Origin: Thomasclavelia spiroformis DSM 1552
Lineage (GTDB): Bacteria > Bacillota_I > Bacilli_A > Erysipelotrichales > Coprobacillaceae
Length of the DNA: 64,000 bases
NCBI RefSeq assembly: GCF_025149465.1
Contig: NZ_CP102275.1
Span: forward strand, 1,302,001-1,366,000
Reading direction: 5' to 3'
This document shows, piece by piece, positions 37,327 through 46,313 of this stretch. Under the pieces are notes generated by a model. The model had not been told where the DNA came from. It saw nothing but the letters and a program-made list of their open reading frames with translations, and did not search any database. Made by a program: the position numbers and the translations under genes. Each line of letters starts with the position of its first letter. The first letter of the stretch is position 1.

Positions 37327-39475
37327 TTAACAGTAATCATCTTCATCAGATTCATCTTCTAAATAATTGATAATATCTTGACATTGATAAAATAGCCACA
37401 CAATTAAATAAGCAATCACAACAACAAATATCAAAGCAATCACAAAGAACATAAAATGCTTCCATGAAAACATTGTAAAATCGCTAAATTTGATATATAA
37501 ATCAGGAAAAAGAGAACGAATTAGTGATATGTTTAAATCTGTTCTATCACCAATAATCAATGGAAGTGAGCCAATCACATATATGACCACTGCCATACAT
37601 AAAATAATCAATCCCTGATACAACCCATGAATGATAAAAATTTTATTTTTTTTGATAATTACAATAACTATTTAATCTAAACATCATATATGTTGATTTA
37701 TATCTTTTTAAATAAAATATCTCTACAAGTAGCGTAGCTAAAATAAACATGCCAATACAAATAAACATCATCTTAGCTATAACATCTTTCATTAAATTAT
37801 TATCATTTTTTAACCCTAAAGTATTTTGATACTCATTATAAACAAATACTAAATCAGATATCTCACTTATTTCCTTTTGAACTTTTTCAACATGCTTTTC
37901 ATCATCAATAAAAATAGCTTTTGCATATGGTTTTAAATCTATAATTGTCGTATATTTTTCATATAACTTATAGTCTAAATTAATTTCTCCATCATGATAT
38001 CTTTTAACTTGTTCATCAATCATTTTAGTCATGATTTTATTTGAAAGATAAATTTCATTACTTACTTGTGAATCCATTTCAATAATCCCTGCTACTTTTA
38101 CTGTTAGTGGTACTTTTTCACCAATGCACGCCACTTGATGATATGCTCTTCCTTTAGTACCATCATCAAACCCCAATATTTGCTTATCAATTGATTTAGC
38201 CATCGCATATGGCACATTTATTTCTAATTCTAAAGTATCACCTACTTTAATATTATAATTATATGCCATATTACTATTTACATAAATACCTTTATCTAGC
38301 CTAAGTTTTTCTTCAGGAAAAAATGGAATAATTGAAAATGAATAATCTTCATCACAATCTAATTTACGTCTTGCAATTTCTTGATCAGCTCTTACTACTT
38401 TAACTGACATATCTTGACTAAACCCCGAAGCCGATAACATCGAATAATTAAAAGTATAATAATCATAAATTTTTTTAATATTTTCGATACCTTCCATCTG
38501 TTCAGTAATTTTAGTATCTAAGGGCTCTTGATGATAAATATAATGCAATCCATAACCAATTTGTAATCCATCATTAATTTGATGAAAAAAACTACTTTCA
38601 TTACTGATTGCTAAAAGTTTAATTGGCGTTAAGTAATTTGTTGCATAACGATTATCAAAATTATTATTTACAAAATTAAAAATCGATGCACTTGCAAATA
38701 ATATTGACATCACGATAAAGCTTATTAATATTCGTCTTAGATTATATTTTTTATTTGACCGAAATAAAATTTCAAATATTCTAAATACATCAATTTTGCT
38801 TTGTTTAAAACTTTCATCTTGTACTGTTAAATTAGATTCACTTTCTTTTTCTAATGTCAATTTGGAATTTTCTAAACGATAAACACGATCACTGTTTCTT
38901 ACAATTCTTTCACCGTTGCTTGCCAAGATTACAATTTTACCTTGATTAGCATACTCTTTAAGTAGATTTAAAATTAACTCATCATTATGATTAGTAAACA
39001 TCATTTTATCATCTATCAAAATAATCTTAGTATTTTTAGCTAATCCACAAGCTAGAATAGCTCTTTGTAATTCAGCATCAGATAAATCACTTGGCATAGC
39101 TTCTTTTTTATTAATCAAATTTAATTTTATTAATAAATCATCAACGGTTTCATCACTGTTTACTTGCTGTAAATAAAACTCGATATTTTTTTCAATACTA
39201 ATAGTATCAATTAATAAACTGTTTTTCGTAATAAAAGTAATATACTTATTTCTAAAATCCATTTGTTGCTTTTTATCATATGCTAATAATTTACCATTAT
39301 AATAATATTTACATTTATTCGATACTAACATTGCCAGTATATACAATAAAGTATTTTTGCCACTACCACTTTTATCAATAATTGATGTGATTTGATTAGA
39401 ATATGCAATAAAACACCCATCTATAATAGCTTCTTTTTCATCACATAAAACATTAATGTCTTTTAATTCAATCAT
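37327..39475 (-). pseudogene. Degenerate MacB-like ABC protein (third copy)
   Basis: It aligns along its whole length with the intact protein at 41537-43678. The ATPase motifs are ruined: Walker A is DKSGSGKNTLL (Ser/Thr to Asn), the signature is LSDAE instead of LSGGE, Walker B reads LIDDK, and the switch His is Asn (LASNGE). The permease half is well kept. At 37643 the frame ends in an A-run (C then eight A), and the last 98 residues (HGLYQGLIILCMAV to EDDYC) continue one base out of phase. A terminator at 39650-39698 separates it from the intact pair. Confidence 0.85.
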
Positions 39476-39525
39476 TTTTACCCCTCATAACAATATTTTT
39501 CCCTAATTAATTTTCATTCAAGAAT

Positions 39526-39612
39526 TTATAATTCACCTTTCAACAAAGCAACCAGCTTTTCTTTTCATAATATGTAATATACACTAATTCAATTAGTAAT
39601 TCTAGTAAAAGA
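39526..39612 (-). pseudogene. Fossil 3' end of a second DUF1430 membrane gene
   Basis: Minus-strand translation gives LLLELLIELVYITYYEKK and, after one frameshift, LVALLKGEL and a stop. This matches the end of the broken DUF1430 gene at 46314-48341 (LELVIELLYISYYERKK...ISLLKGEK). Only about 28 residues remain. It lies just before the degenerate ABC gene. Confidence 0.65.
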
Positions 39613-39649
39613 TCACTTTCAATAAATAAGAGATTTTTATGATTAATAA

Positions 39650-39698
39650 ATCTAAAAGTGAGACATTTGATGATAAGAAATCAAATAACTCACTTTTT
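39650..39698 (-). terminator. Terminator of the two intact ABC genes
   Basis: Minus-strand stem AAAAGTGAG/CTCACTTTT with an inner ATTTGAT/ATCAAAT stem, 32 bp after the 601-residue ABC gene. Confidence 0.75.
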
Positions 39699-39729
39699 AT
39701 ATAACTAAATATTTTAACTTCTAAAAAAT

Positions 39730-41535
39730 TTAATTATCTCTTAAAATTTTAGCAATATCTTTAGTAAAAATTTGTTTCGATGAAATAATTAACGGAATAA
39801 TTTGGCTTATTAATAAACATAAGATTGATTGTAATAAAATCAACGATAAATTACTAAGTACTAGTGATGATTTAAAATAAGATACTGCTATTATATATCC
39901 CATGACACAGCCAACAATTGTAGCCAAAATAACAAATCTATTTTCGTAATAATATAATTTATAAAATGTTTTTTCTGTAATCCCATTTATTCTCAAATTA
40001 GTAATCTCTTTTATTCTACTTTTATTTTCCATTATTTGAATGATATAGACAATTACAATAATCCCTATAATTGTTACAATACGCAATAAGTTAATCAACT
40101 GTTCAATATTTTGTAAATTATCTAATTGTTCTTTATATTTAGTTCCATTAGACAAAACAGTTACTTCAGGTAACCAATTAGTAATTTTAGTCATCGTATT
40201 TTCAATATTATCTACGTTATCACATCTAACTACCAGTGAAGCACTATTAGTGATATTTTGTTGTAAAAGTAATTTATCAATGAGTTTATCTGGTAAAAAA
40301 ATCACTTCATTATCAATATTTTCACTTATTAAATAATCTTTAACTATATAATCATCTATTATCGTTTTAAATTCATATATTTGATTTTCAACTGATAACA
40401 TCATTGATAATGACATTTTTTTTGTTGTTTTATTTGCTAAAGATGATGGAATGGCTATTTTATCTAAATCTTTTTTAGGAATAACAGTTATGTTTTTTGC
40501 ATCTTTACCAAAACTCAATGCACCTTCTAATTGCCAATAATAATCGACATCAATAACATGTTCTATTTCCTTCAACATATTTATTTGCTCTATACTAAAA
40601 ACATTAGCTTTACCATCATATAACACATTTAGTAAATTTTCATCTGAGTTTACAACAATTATTTCATCACTAGCATACTGATCATATAATTGCTTGATTT
40701 CATTTATATACATTGTTAAAATAGCCGGTCCGATGCATATTACAATAATCATGATCGTATAAATTAATTTCATTAACAATTTTGTTATTTTATAATTATT
40801 CTTATTATAAATTTTATAAAAATCATTACTGATCTTAGTATCATTTTTCAACATAGATACATTTTCTTTAATTAGTGATTGTGTTTTTAAAACAAGACGA
40901 CAATTTTCAATTTCATATAAAACATCACAATTATTTTTCACATATCTATCATGACTAGCAATAACAATCATCTTATGATAATTTTTTGCAATAATTTGAA
41001 GATACGCCATCAGTTTTATTGTATTATCTTTATCCAATGAAGAAGTAGGTTCATCTAAAATAATTAATTTTGCATCTTTTATAAGAGCTAAAACCAAAGC
41101 AAAACGTTGTCTTTGACCTCTGGATAATTCATCAATTTTTTGATCCAATAAACCATCAAGATTCATTTTATGCATATATTCATCAACTTTAGCCCAATCA
41201 TCTTTCTTATTTATAAGTGCAAACATACATTTAATATTATCTCGAAGAGTTAAATTCTCGCTGATAAGTTCTAAATCTTGTAAAATATAACCAATCTGAT
41301 TTTTTCTAATCATTGCAATCTTTTCATCACTTAAATTATCAATTCGCTGATCATCCCAATGATAAATAGTATTAGAGTAATTAGATAACAGTGAAATTAC
41401 ATATAATAATGTTGTTTTCCCACAGCCACTTTTTCCACTGATTACATAAATATAACCTTCGTTAATATTTAATTGTTCATTTTTAAGCAGCACTTTATCT
41501 TGAATCTGTAAATGAATATTTTTTATCTCAATCAT
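39730..41535 (-). CDS. MacB-like ABC transporter, fused ATPase and permease (601 aa)
   Basis: The N-terminal ABC ATPase (about 1-215) has intact motifs: GKSGCGKTTLL, LSRGQRQR, LIILDEPTSSLD and the switch ASHDR. One TM segment (about 258-280) leads into an extracellular region of about 200 residues, and three TM segments at the C-terminus form an FtsX-like permease. It starts 1 bp after the stop of the 713-residue homologue, so they probably form a heterodimer exporting or expelling a peptide. Such mechanotransmission-type pumps often give self-immunity or resistance to peptide antibiotics. The substrate is unknown. Confidence 0.85.
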   Translation of the reverse strand: MIEIKNIHLQIQDKVLLKNEQLNINEGYIYVISGKSGCGKTTLLYVISLLSNYSNTIYHWDDQRIDNLSDEKIAMIRKNQIGYILQDLELISENLTLRDNIKCMFALINKKDDWAKVDEYMHKMNLDGLLDQKIDELSRGQRQRFALVLALIKDAKLIILDEPTSSLDKDNTIKLMAYLQIIAKNYHKMIVIASHDRYVKNNCDVLYEIENCRLVLKTQSLIKENVSMLKNDTKISNDFYKIYNKNNYKITKLLMKLIYTIMIIVICIGPAILTMYINEIKQLYDQYASDEIIVVNSDENLLNVLYDGKANVFSIEQINMLKEIEHVIDVDYYWQLEGALSFGKDAKNITVIPKKDLDKIAIPSSLANKTTKKMSLSMMLSVENQIYEFKTIIDDYIVKDYLISENIDNEVIFLPDKLIDKLLLQQNITNSASLVVRCDNVDNIENTMTKITNWLPEVTVLSNGTKYKEQLDNLQNIEQLINLLRIVTIIGIIVIVYIIQIMENKSRIKEITNLRINGITEKTFYKLYYYENRFVILATIVGCVMGYIIAVSYFKSSLVLSNLSLILLQSILCLLISQIIPLIISSKQIFTKDIAKILRDN

Positions 41536-41536
41536 T

Positions 41537-43678
41537 CTATTTACCTCTTAACCATTTAATAGTATCTATTCGATTATAAAATACTTTCATCCCTAAATGG
41601 CTAACTATAAGAACCAACCCTAAAATACAAGTAAAGAAGATAAAATGTTGCCATGAAAATACTGCATAACCTGTAAAAGTATTATAAAAATCCGGAAAAC
41701 TTGAACGTACCAATAAAATATTTTCTTTAGTTTTCAAAGCAATAATCAAGGGAATCGATCCAATTATATATACAATCATTGCTGTACATAAAATAATTAA
41801 TCCTTGATATAACCCATGAATGATAAAAATTTTATTTTTCTTTTTTTCACTATATCCAATCAACTTTAACATCATATATGTTGATTTATATTTTTTTAGA
41901 TAAAATATTTCTATAATAATTACACCTATCACTATTATTAATATACATACAATAGCTAATTTAATTGTATCATTTTTTATTTGCTCACTATTATTTTCTA
42001 ATTCTAAAATACTTTGATATTCATTATATGCAAATACTGCATCAGATATTTCATTAATATCATTTTGTACTTTTAAAACATTTTCTTTTTTATCAACAAA
42101 AATAGCTTTTGCATATGGTTTTAAATCCATTATTGATGAATAACCTTCAAAAATATTATAATTAATTTCTATTTCATTTTTTTGATATTTTTCAACTTGT
42201 TCATTAATCATATTTTCCATAATACTATGATGAAGATAAACTTCATTATCAAGTTGTGAATTTGAATCAATAATACCAATTACTTTACCTTTATATGGTA
42301 CCCTATTACCAAGACAAGATACTGGATTATATGCTTTTGCTTCAATGTTATCATCAAGGGTTAAAGTTTCTTGATTATTTAATTCTAACATTGCATAAGG
42401 AACATTAATTTCTAATTCTAAAATATCTCCTACTTCAATATTGTAATAATATGCCATATTGCTATTTACATAAATGCCACTATCATTTGAAACAAATTCG
42501 TCTTCTGGAAAAAACGGAATAATTGAAAAAGGATAATCTTTATCAACACTTATTGTATTTTCATTACTTCGTTTTAAAATTTCTTTGTTATCTCTAAATA
42601 CTTTTATTGTCATATTTTCAAAAATACCGTTACCTGACGACATTGAATAATTGAATGTATAATAATCATAGCTTTTTTTAATATGATCCAGATTATTTAA
42701 TTGATTAATAATAGATGTATCTAATGGCTCTTGATTTTCAATAAAATGGATACTACATCCTAGCTGTCCGTCAATTTGATGAAAAAAGCCACTTTCATCA
42801 CTAACTGCAAGAAGTTTATTAATTGATAAATTATTTGTAGAATAATTTTCATTATTAAGTTTTTCATTAGATGTTACAAAAATTGATGCACTTAAAAATA
42901 TAAACGACATAACTACTACACTAATCAAAAGTCTTCGTAAATTATTTTTTTTATTCGAATAAAATAAATTTTTAAATATTCTAAAACAACTAGTATTATT
43001 TCGATTATCAACTTCACTATTTGTATTTGAATTTATCGATGTTTCTTTTTCTAAAATCAATTCCAAATGTTCAATACGATAAATACGATCACTATTTTCA
43101 ATAATATTATCTTCATGACTTACTAAAATAACAATTTTTCCCTGATTAGCACACTTTCTAAGTATCTTAGTAACTATTTTTTTATTTTCATCATCAAGAG
43201 CTGAAGTTATTTCATCACCTAAAATAATTTTACTATCTTTAGCTATTGCACAAGCCAAAGCAACTCTTTGACGCTCACCACCGGATAAATTATTTGGCAT
43301 TGCATGTTTTTTATCTTGTAAATTTATTTCTTTTAATAAATCATCAACAGTATAATTACTTTTTGACATCTGTAAATAAAGTTTGATATTTTCTTCGACA
43401 CTAATTGTATCAATCAAAATACTATCTTGACTAATAAATGATATTTCTTTATTTCTAAAATTACTTTTATCTTTTTCGTTAAATTCTAATAATTTACCAT
43501 TATAATAATATTTACAACTTTTTGATGTTAACATTGCAATCAAATACAATAATGAACTCTTACCTGTACCACTTTCTCCGATGATTGAAGTTATCTGATA
43601 AGGATATGCTTTAAAATGACCATTTTTAATACACTCTTTTTTTCCAAAAGATATATTAATATTCTTTAACTCTATCAT
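41537..43678 (-). CDS. MacB-like ABC transporter, fused ATPase and permease (713 aa)
   Basis: The N-terminal ATPase has GESGTGKSSLL, NLSGGERQRVALA and ILGDEITSALD, with switch VSHED. The permease half has a TM segment near residue 255, a large extracellular domain and three C-terminal TM segments (YKSTYMMLKLIGYSEKKK in the first cytoplasmic loop). The start MIELKN at 43678 is set by GGAGGGAGATAAT; an earlier ATG lacks this. Its partner follows directly. The gene lies about 320 bp downstream of the secreted 109-residue protein, whose own terminator lies between. Confidence 0.85.
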   Translation of the reverse strand: MIELKNINISFGKKECIKNGHFKAYPYQITSIIGESGTGKSSLLYLIAMLTSKSCKYYYNGKLLEFNEKDKSNFRNKEISFISQDSILIDTISVEENIKLYLQMSKSNYTVDDLLKEINLQDKKHAMPNNLSGGERQRVALACAIAKDSKIILGDEITSALDDENKKIVTKILRKCANQGKIVILVSHEDNIIENSDRIYRIEHLELILEKETSINSNTNSEVDNRNNTSCFRIFKNLFYSNKKNNLRRLLISVVVMSFIFLSASIFVTSNEKLNNENYSTNNLSINKLLAVSDESGFFHQIDGQLGCSIHFIENQEPLDTSIINQLNNLDHIKKSYDYYTFNYSMSSGNGIFENMTIKVFRDNKEILKRSNENTISVDKDYPFSIIPFFPEDEFVSNDSGIYVNSNMAYYYNIEVGDILELEINVPYAMLELNNQETLTLDDNIEAKAYNPVSCLGNRVPYKGKVIGIIDSNSQLDNEVYLHHSIMENMINEQVEKYQKNEIEINYNIFEGYSSIMDLKPYAKAIFVDKKENVLKVQNDINEISDAVFAYNEYQSILELENNSEQIKNDTIKLAIVCILIIVIGVIIIEIFYLKKYKSTYMMLKLIGYSEKKKNKIFIIHGLYQGLIILCTAMIVYIIGSIPLIIALKTKENILLVRSSFPDFYNTFTGYAVFSWQHFIFFTCILGLVLIVSHLGMKVFYNRIDTIKWLRGK

Positions 43679-43708
43679 ATTATCTCCCTCCATTTGCTTT
43701 TTTATCAT

Positions 43709-44026
43709 ATATAAATATATATAAACAATAATTTAAATTAAAAAATTATACATTTTTTATTGATTAGACACCTTAAATTTAAACAATTTTAACTCAACAA
43801 ATTAAACCGTTATTTTATAAATAATAAACTATCTTAAAAATTCTTATTTATTTAATATATATTTATATACAAAATCCATTCAAACATTTATAAAATTGAT
43901 ATCAAAAACAATGAATATAAAATCTATTGTTATAATTAACCCTAAGATATTCTTCTTATATAAAAAATCAATAAAATTCAATAGTTTAATATTATATTTA
44001 AAATAGGGAGCTAGCCCCCTATTTAG
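43709..44026. other. AT-rich gap between secreted protein gene and ABC genes
   Basis: No open frame of note. It holds the terminator at 43996-44024 and several TATA-rich stretches that could be a separate promoter for the ABC pair. I could not fix a -35 box. Confidence 0.4.
43996..44024 (-). terminator. Hairpin terminator after the secreted protein gene
   Basis: Minus-strand AAATAGGG...CCCTATTT palindrome (with GCTAGC centre) followed by TAAATAT. It would make the small secreted protein more abundant than the transporters. Confidence 0.65.
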
Positions 44027-44356
44027 CTAAATACTTAAATGGACAGTTCCTCGATAAAGTCCTTGATATCTAAAATTAACATCTACATTAGCAGAAAATT
44101 GATTAGGTCTTTGAATCGTCTCAAAATCAACTACAACTTGACCTTTTACCGTTTTACTTGTTTTAACATTGCTTAATCTATCGGTACTGGTATCCCTTTG
44201 ACCACTTAATGTTACAATAGCATAATTTGCTTGATTATATGCATAAGAATCTGTGTCTTGTACAGTAATATAAGCGGCAGTAAGTATATTCATCGATACA
44301 AATAAACATGCTATCATTAAACTACAACTAAATAATAATTTTTTCATAATAAACAT
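44027..44356 (-). CDS. Small secreted protein, candidate bacteriocin or signal
   Basis: 109 residues. The N-terminal MKKLLFSCSLMIACLF... is a signal peptide with likely cleavage after NILTAA. The mature part is about 82 residues, has no Cys and is rich in alternating hydrophobic residues (YAIVTLSG, GQVVVDFET, ANVDVNFRY, TVHLSI), suggesting a small beta sandwich. Lactococcin 972 is also a secreted beta-sandwich of similar size, but I see no sequence match. The ribosome site AAGGAG lies 19 nt from the ATG, with the hairpin GGTATGATTATACC between. It lies downstream of a LytTR-box promoter. Confidence 0.7.
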   Translation of the reverse strand: MFIMKKLLFSCSLMIACLFVSMNILTAAYITVQDTDSYAYNQANYAIVTLSGQRDTSTDRLSNVKTSKTVKGQVVVDFETIQRPNQFSANVDVNFRYQGLYRGTVHLSI

Positions 44357-44751
44357 GAGGTATAATCATACCTTTCTCCTTCCCTAAAATATTTTAAAAT
44401 TACAAAATATAGCATTAAGCAAATAAATGTTTTATAAAAATTTCATGCATTATATGTAATAAAACTTTAATCGGTAAAAATAACAACATACTAACATAAT
44501 GGATATTTTATATCATAAAATTATTCTTATTTGTATCATCTCCTTTTAAAAATATTTTAATTATTTCATTATCACATATTCATAAAATTTTTATGACCAG
44601 ATTTAAAAAATAAATATCATTACTTTTCTATTTTTATTATTAATATCATAGAAAAAGATAAGTTTTCAATTCACTATTTAAAAATCAAATATTTTATTTA
44701 GTAATTAAATTTGCCTTTTTAAATAAATCTTATATTATCTTCTACACTTGC
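44357..44751 (-). other. Long AT-rich leader of the secreted protein gene
   Basis: About 390 nt between the LytTR promoter and the start codon. No RNA family or convincing small gene was recognised. One AAAAGGAG near 44542 is followed only by a very short frame. Confidence 0.4.
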
Positions 44752-44819
44752 ATCATAGCATAAAAAAAAAGAGAAATATTATTTTTCTCTTTAAACGGTT
44801 AAATATGTAATTAAACGGT
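44752..44819 (-). promoter_or_regulatory. LytTR-type promoter P1 (paired ACCGTTT boxes)
   Basis: On the minus strand, two ACCGTTT boxes (44813-44819 and 44793-44799) are exactly 20 bp apart start to start. TATGAT (44752-44757) begins after a further 35 bp. The same geometry is found at 49588-49655. Direct repeats spaced two helical turns apart are the usual target of AgrA-like LytTR regulators. It reads toward the secreted protein gene. Confidence 0.7.
44762..44792 (-). terminator. Terminator of the response regulator gene, inside P1
   Basis: Minus-strand stem AAAGAGAAA/TTTCTCTTT followed by TTTTTT. It lies between the LytTR boxes and the -10 of P1, so readthrough from the regulator gene stops within the promoter. 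Confidence 0.65.
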
Positions 44820-44829
44820 CAAATAAACA

Positions 44830-45489
44830 CTATTTAATTTCATAAAAAGCTCTTACTACCTCTTTTCTTTTTCTTCGACTTACATAAAATAAACAATTTA
44901 CACCCTTTAGATATATTCCTTCATTACAGATTCTGTCAATTCTATTTTTATTAATTACAACACCGCGATCAATCATAATAAAATCATCATTTAAGTTTTC
45001 CATAATACTCTTTATTGTTTGATTTTTAACTATCATCTGACTATTTTCATACACTAATGCAATATTTTTATCACCTAAATACATAAAATAAATAATCATA
45101 TTTTGTTTTATTGATATTTCCTGACCATTTACTTTAAAACTAAGCATAACATCATTTTCTATTAATTTAATCATCTTAGATACATTTTCTATTATTTCTG
45201 TTTCTAAATTATCTTTGGTGATATATCCATATATATTAGGCCCATATGCTTGTTTATATCTAGTATCATAGCTTGATATAAAGATAATTTTTTGATCTAA
45301 ATGTTTTTTTGAATACTCTATTCCATCATAATCAGGCATTTCAATATCTAATAAAATAAAATCATATTCTTGATCTAATAAACTTAATGAATTATATGTA
45401 TATGTTCTTATGTCATCAAATTTAAGTAATATGTTTTTTATTTTATCACATATTGCTTGTTCATCATCTACTATAGCTACCTTTATCAT
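44830..45489 (-). CDS. LytTR response regulator (AgrA-like), no kinase nearby
   Basis: 219 residues. The receiver domain has VAIVDDEQ with the acidic pair, DFILLDIEMPDYDG with the phospho-accepting Asp, and ISSYD and YITKD with the conserved Lys. The C-terminal LytTR DNA-binding domain is about 125-219 (DDFIMIDRGVVINKNRIDRI, FYVSRRKRKEV). The start is the ATG at 45489 with GGGAGAG upstream. Paired LytTR boxes directly follow its stop and occur again at 49.6 kb. No histidine kinase gene is present in the window, so the signal input is missing or elsewhere. Confidence 0.9.
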   Translation of the reverse strand: MIKVAIVDDEQAICDKIKNILLKFDDIRTYTYNSLSLLDQEYDFILLDIEMPDYDGIEYSKKHLDQKIIFISSYDTRYKQAYGPNIYGYITKDNLETEIIENVSKMIKLIENDVMLSFKVNGQEISIKQNMIIYFMYLGDKNIALVYENSQMIVKNQTIKSIMENLNDDFIMIDRGVVINKNRIDRICNEGIYLKGVNCLFYVSRRKRKEVVRAFYEIK

Positions 45490-45667
45490 ACATATCTCTC
45501 CCACTTATATATGCTAATTATAACACATTTTTACATTTTATGTTGCATATTTACCTTAAAATATAAAAATAGACTCATCATAATAGTGGAATTATGATTA
45601 ATCTATTCTTTTACATTTATCTGATATTTTTTAAATAAACAAATTTAGTCTAACTCAAATATAATTA

Positions 45668-46312
45668 TTATCTGCTAACATCATTATTTAAATCAATTAC
45701 ATTATCTGCAATTGCTTCAAAGAATGAATCATGACTTACTATAATAATTGTCTTCCCCTGTTCCTGCATATTTTTTAACAGCTTTACTACAATCTCCCTA
45801 TTTTTTATATCCAGTGATCCTGTCGGTTCATCAGCTAAAATTAACTCACATGGCTTTAATAATAGTCTAGCAATTGCTGCTCTTTGTTGTTCTCCTCCTG
45901 AACATTTAAATATTTTTTTATTTTCATAGCCTTCTAGACCTACTTCTTTTAATGCTGCACTGATTTTCTCTTTTTTATTACCTCTTACATTTTCTAATGC
46001 TAGTTTTAAATTATTTGCAACTGTTTCATTTTCAATCAGAGCAAAATTTTGAAATAAATATCCTATTTTATTTTTAAGCATCTGCTCTGCTTTCATTGAA
46101 AACGGTCGGATATTCTTTTGTCCAAACAAAATCACATCACCGCTTGTTGCTTTATCTAGTAAACCGATGATATTTAAAATTGTTGATTTCCCAGAACCAG
46201 ATGCTCCCATAATAACATTAAATGTTCCCTCTTCGATTTTAAAACTTAAATTATTTAAAACATTTTTATCTCCATAACTTTTACTGACATTTTCTAATTC
46301 TACAATAGTCAT
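45668..46312 (-). CDS. ABC transporter ATPase, lactococcin-972 export/immunity type
   Basis: 214-residue free-standing ATPase with all motifs intact: MGASGSGKSTILNIIG, CSGGEQQRAAIARLL, LILADEPTGSLD and IIIVSHD. It starts 1 bp after the DUF1430 membrane gene, the pairing seen in lactococcin-972-type bacteriocin loci. Since that membrane gene is broken, the ATPase may have no working partner, unless it serves another permease. Confidence 0.82.
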   Translation of the reverse strand: MTIVELENVSKSYGDKNVLNNLSFKIEEGTFNVIMGASGSGKSTILNIIGLLDKATSGDVILFGQKNIRPFSMKAEQMLKNKIGYLFQNFALIENETVANNLKLALENVRGNKKEKISAALKEVGLEGYENKKIFKCSGGEQQRAAIARLLLKPCELILADEPTGSLDIKNREIVVKLLKNMQEQGKTIIIVSHDSFFEAIADNVIDLNNDVSR

Positions 46313-46313
46313 A

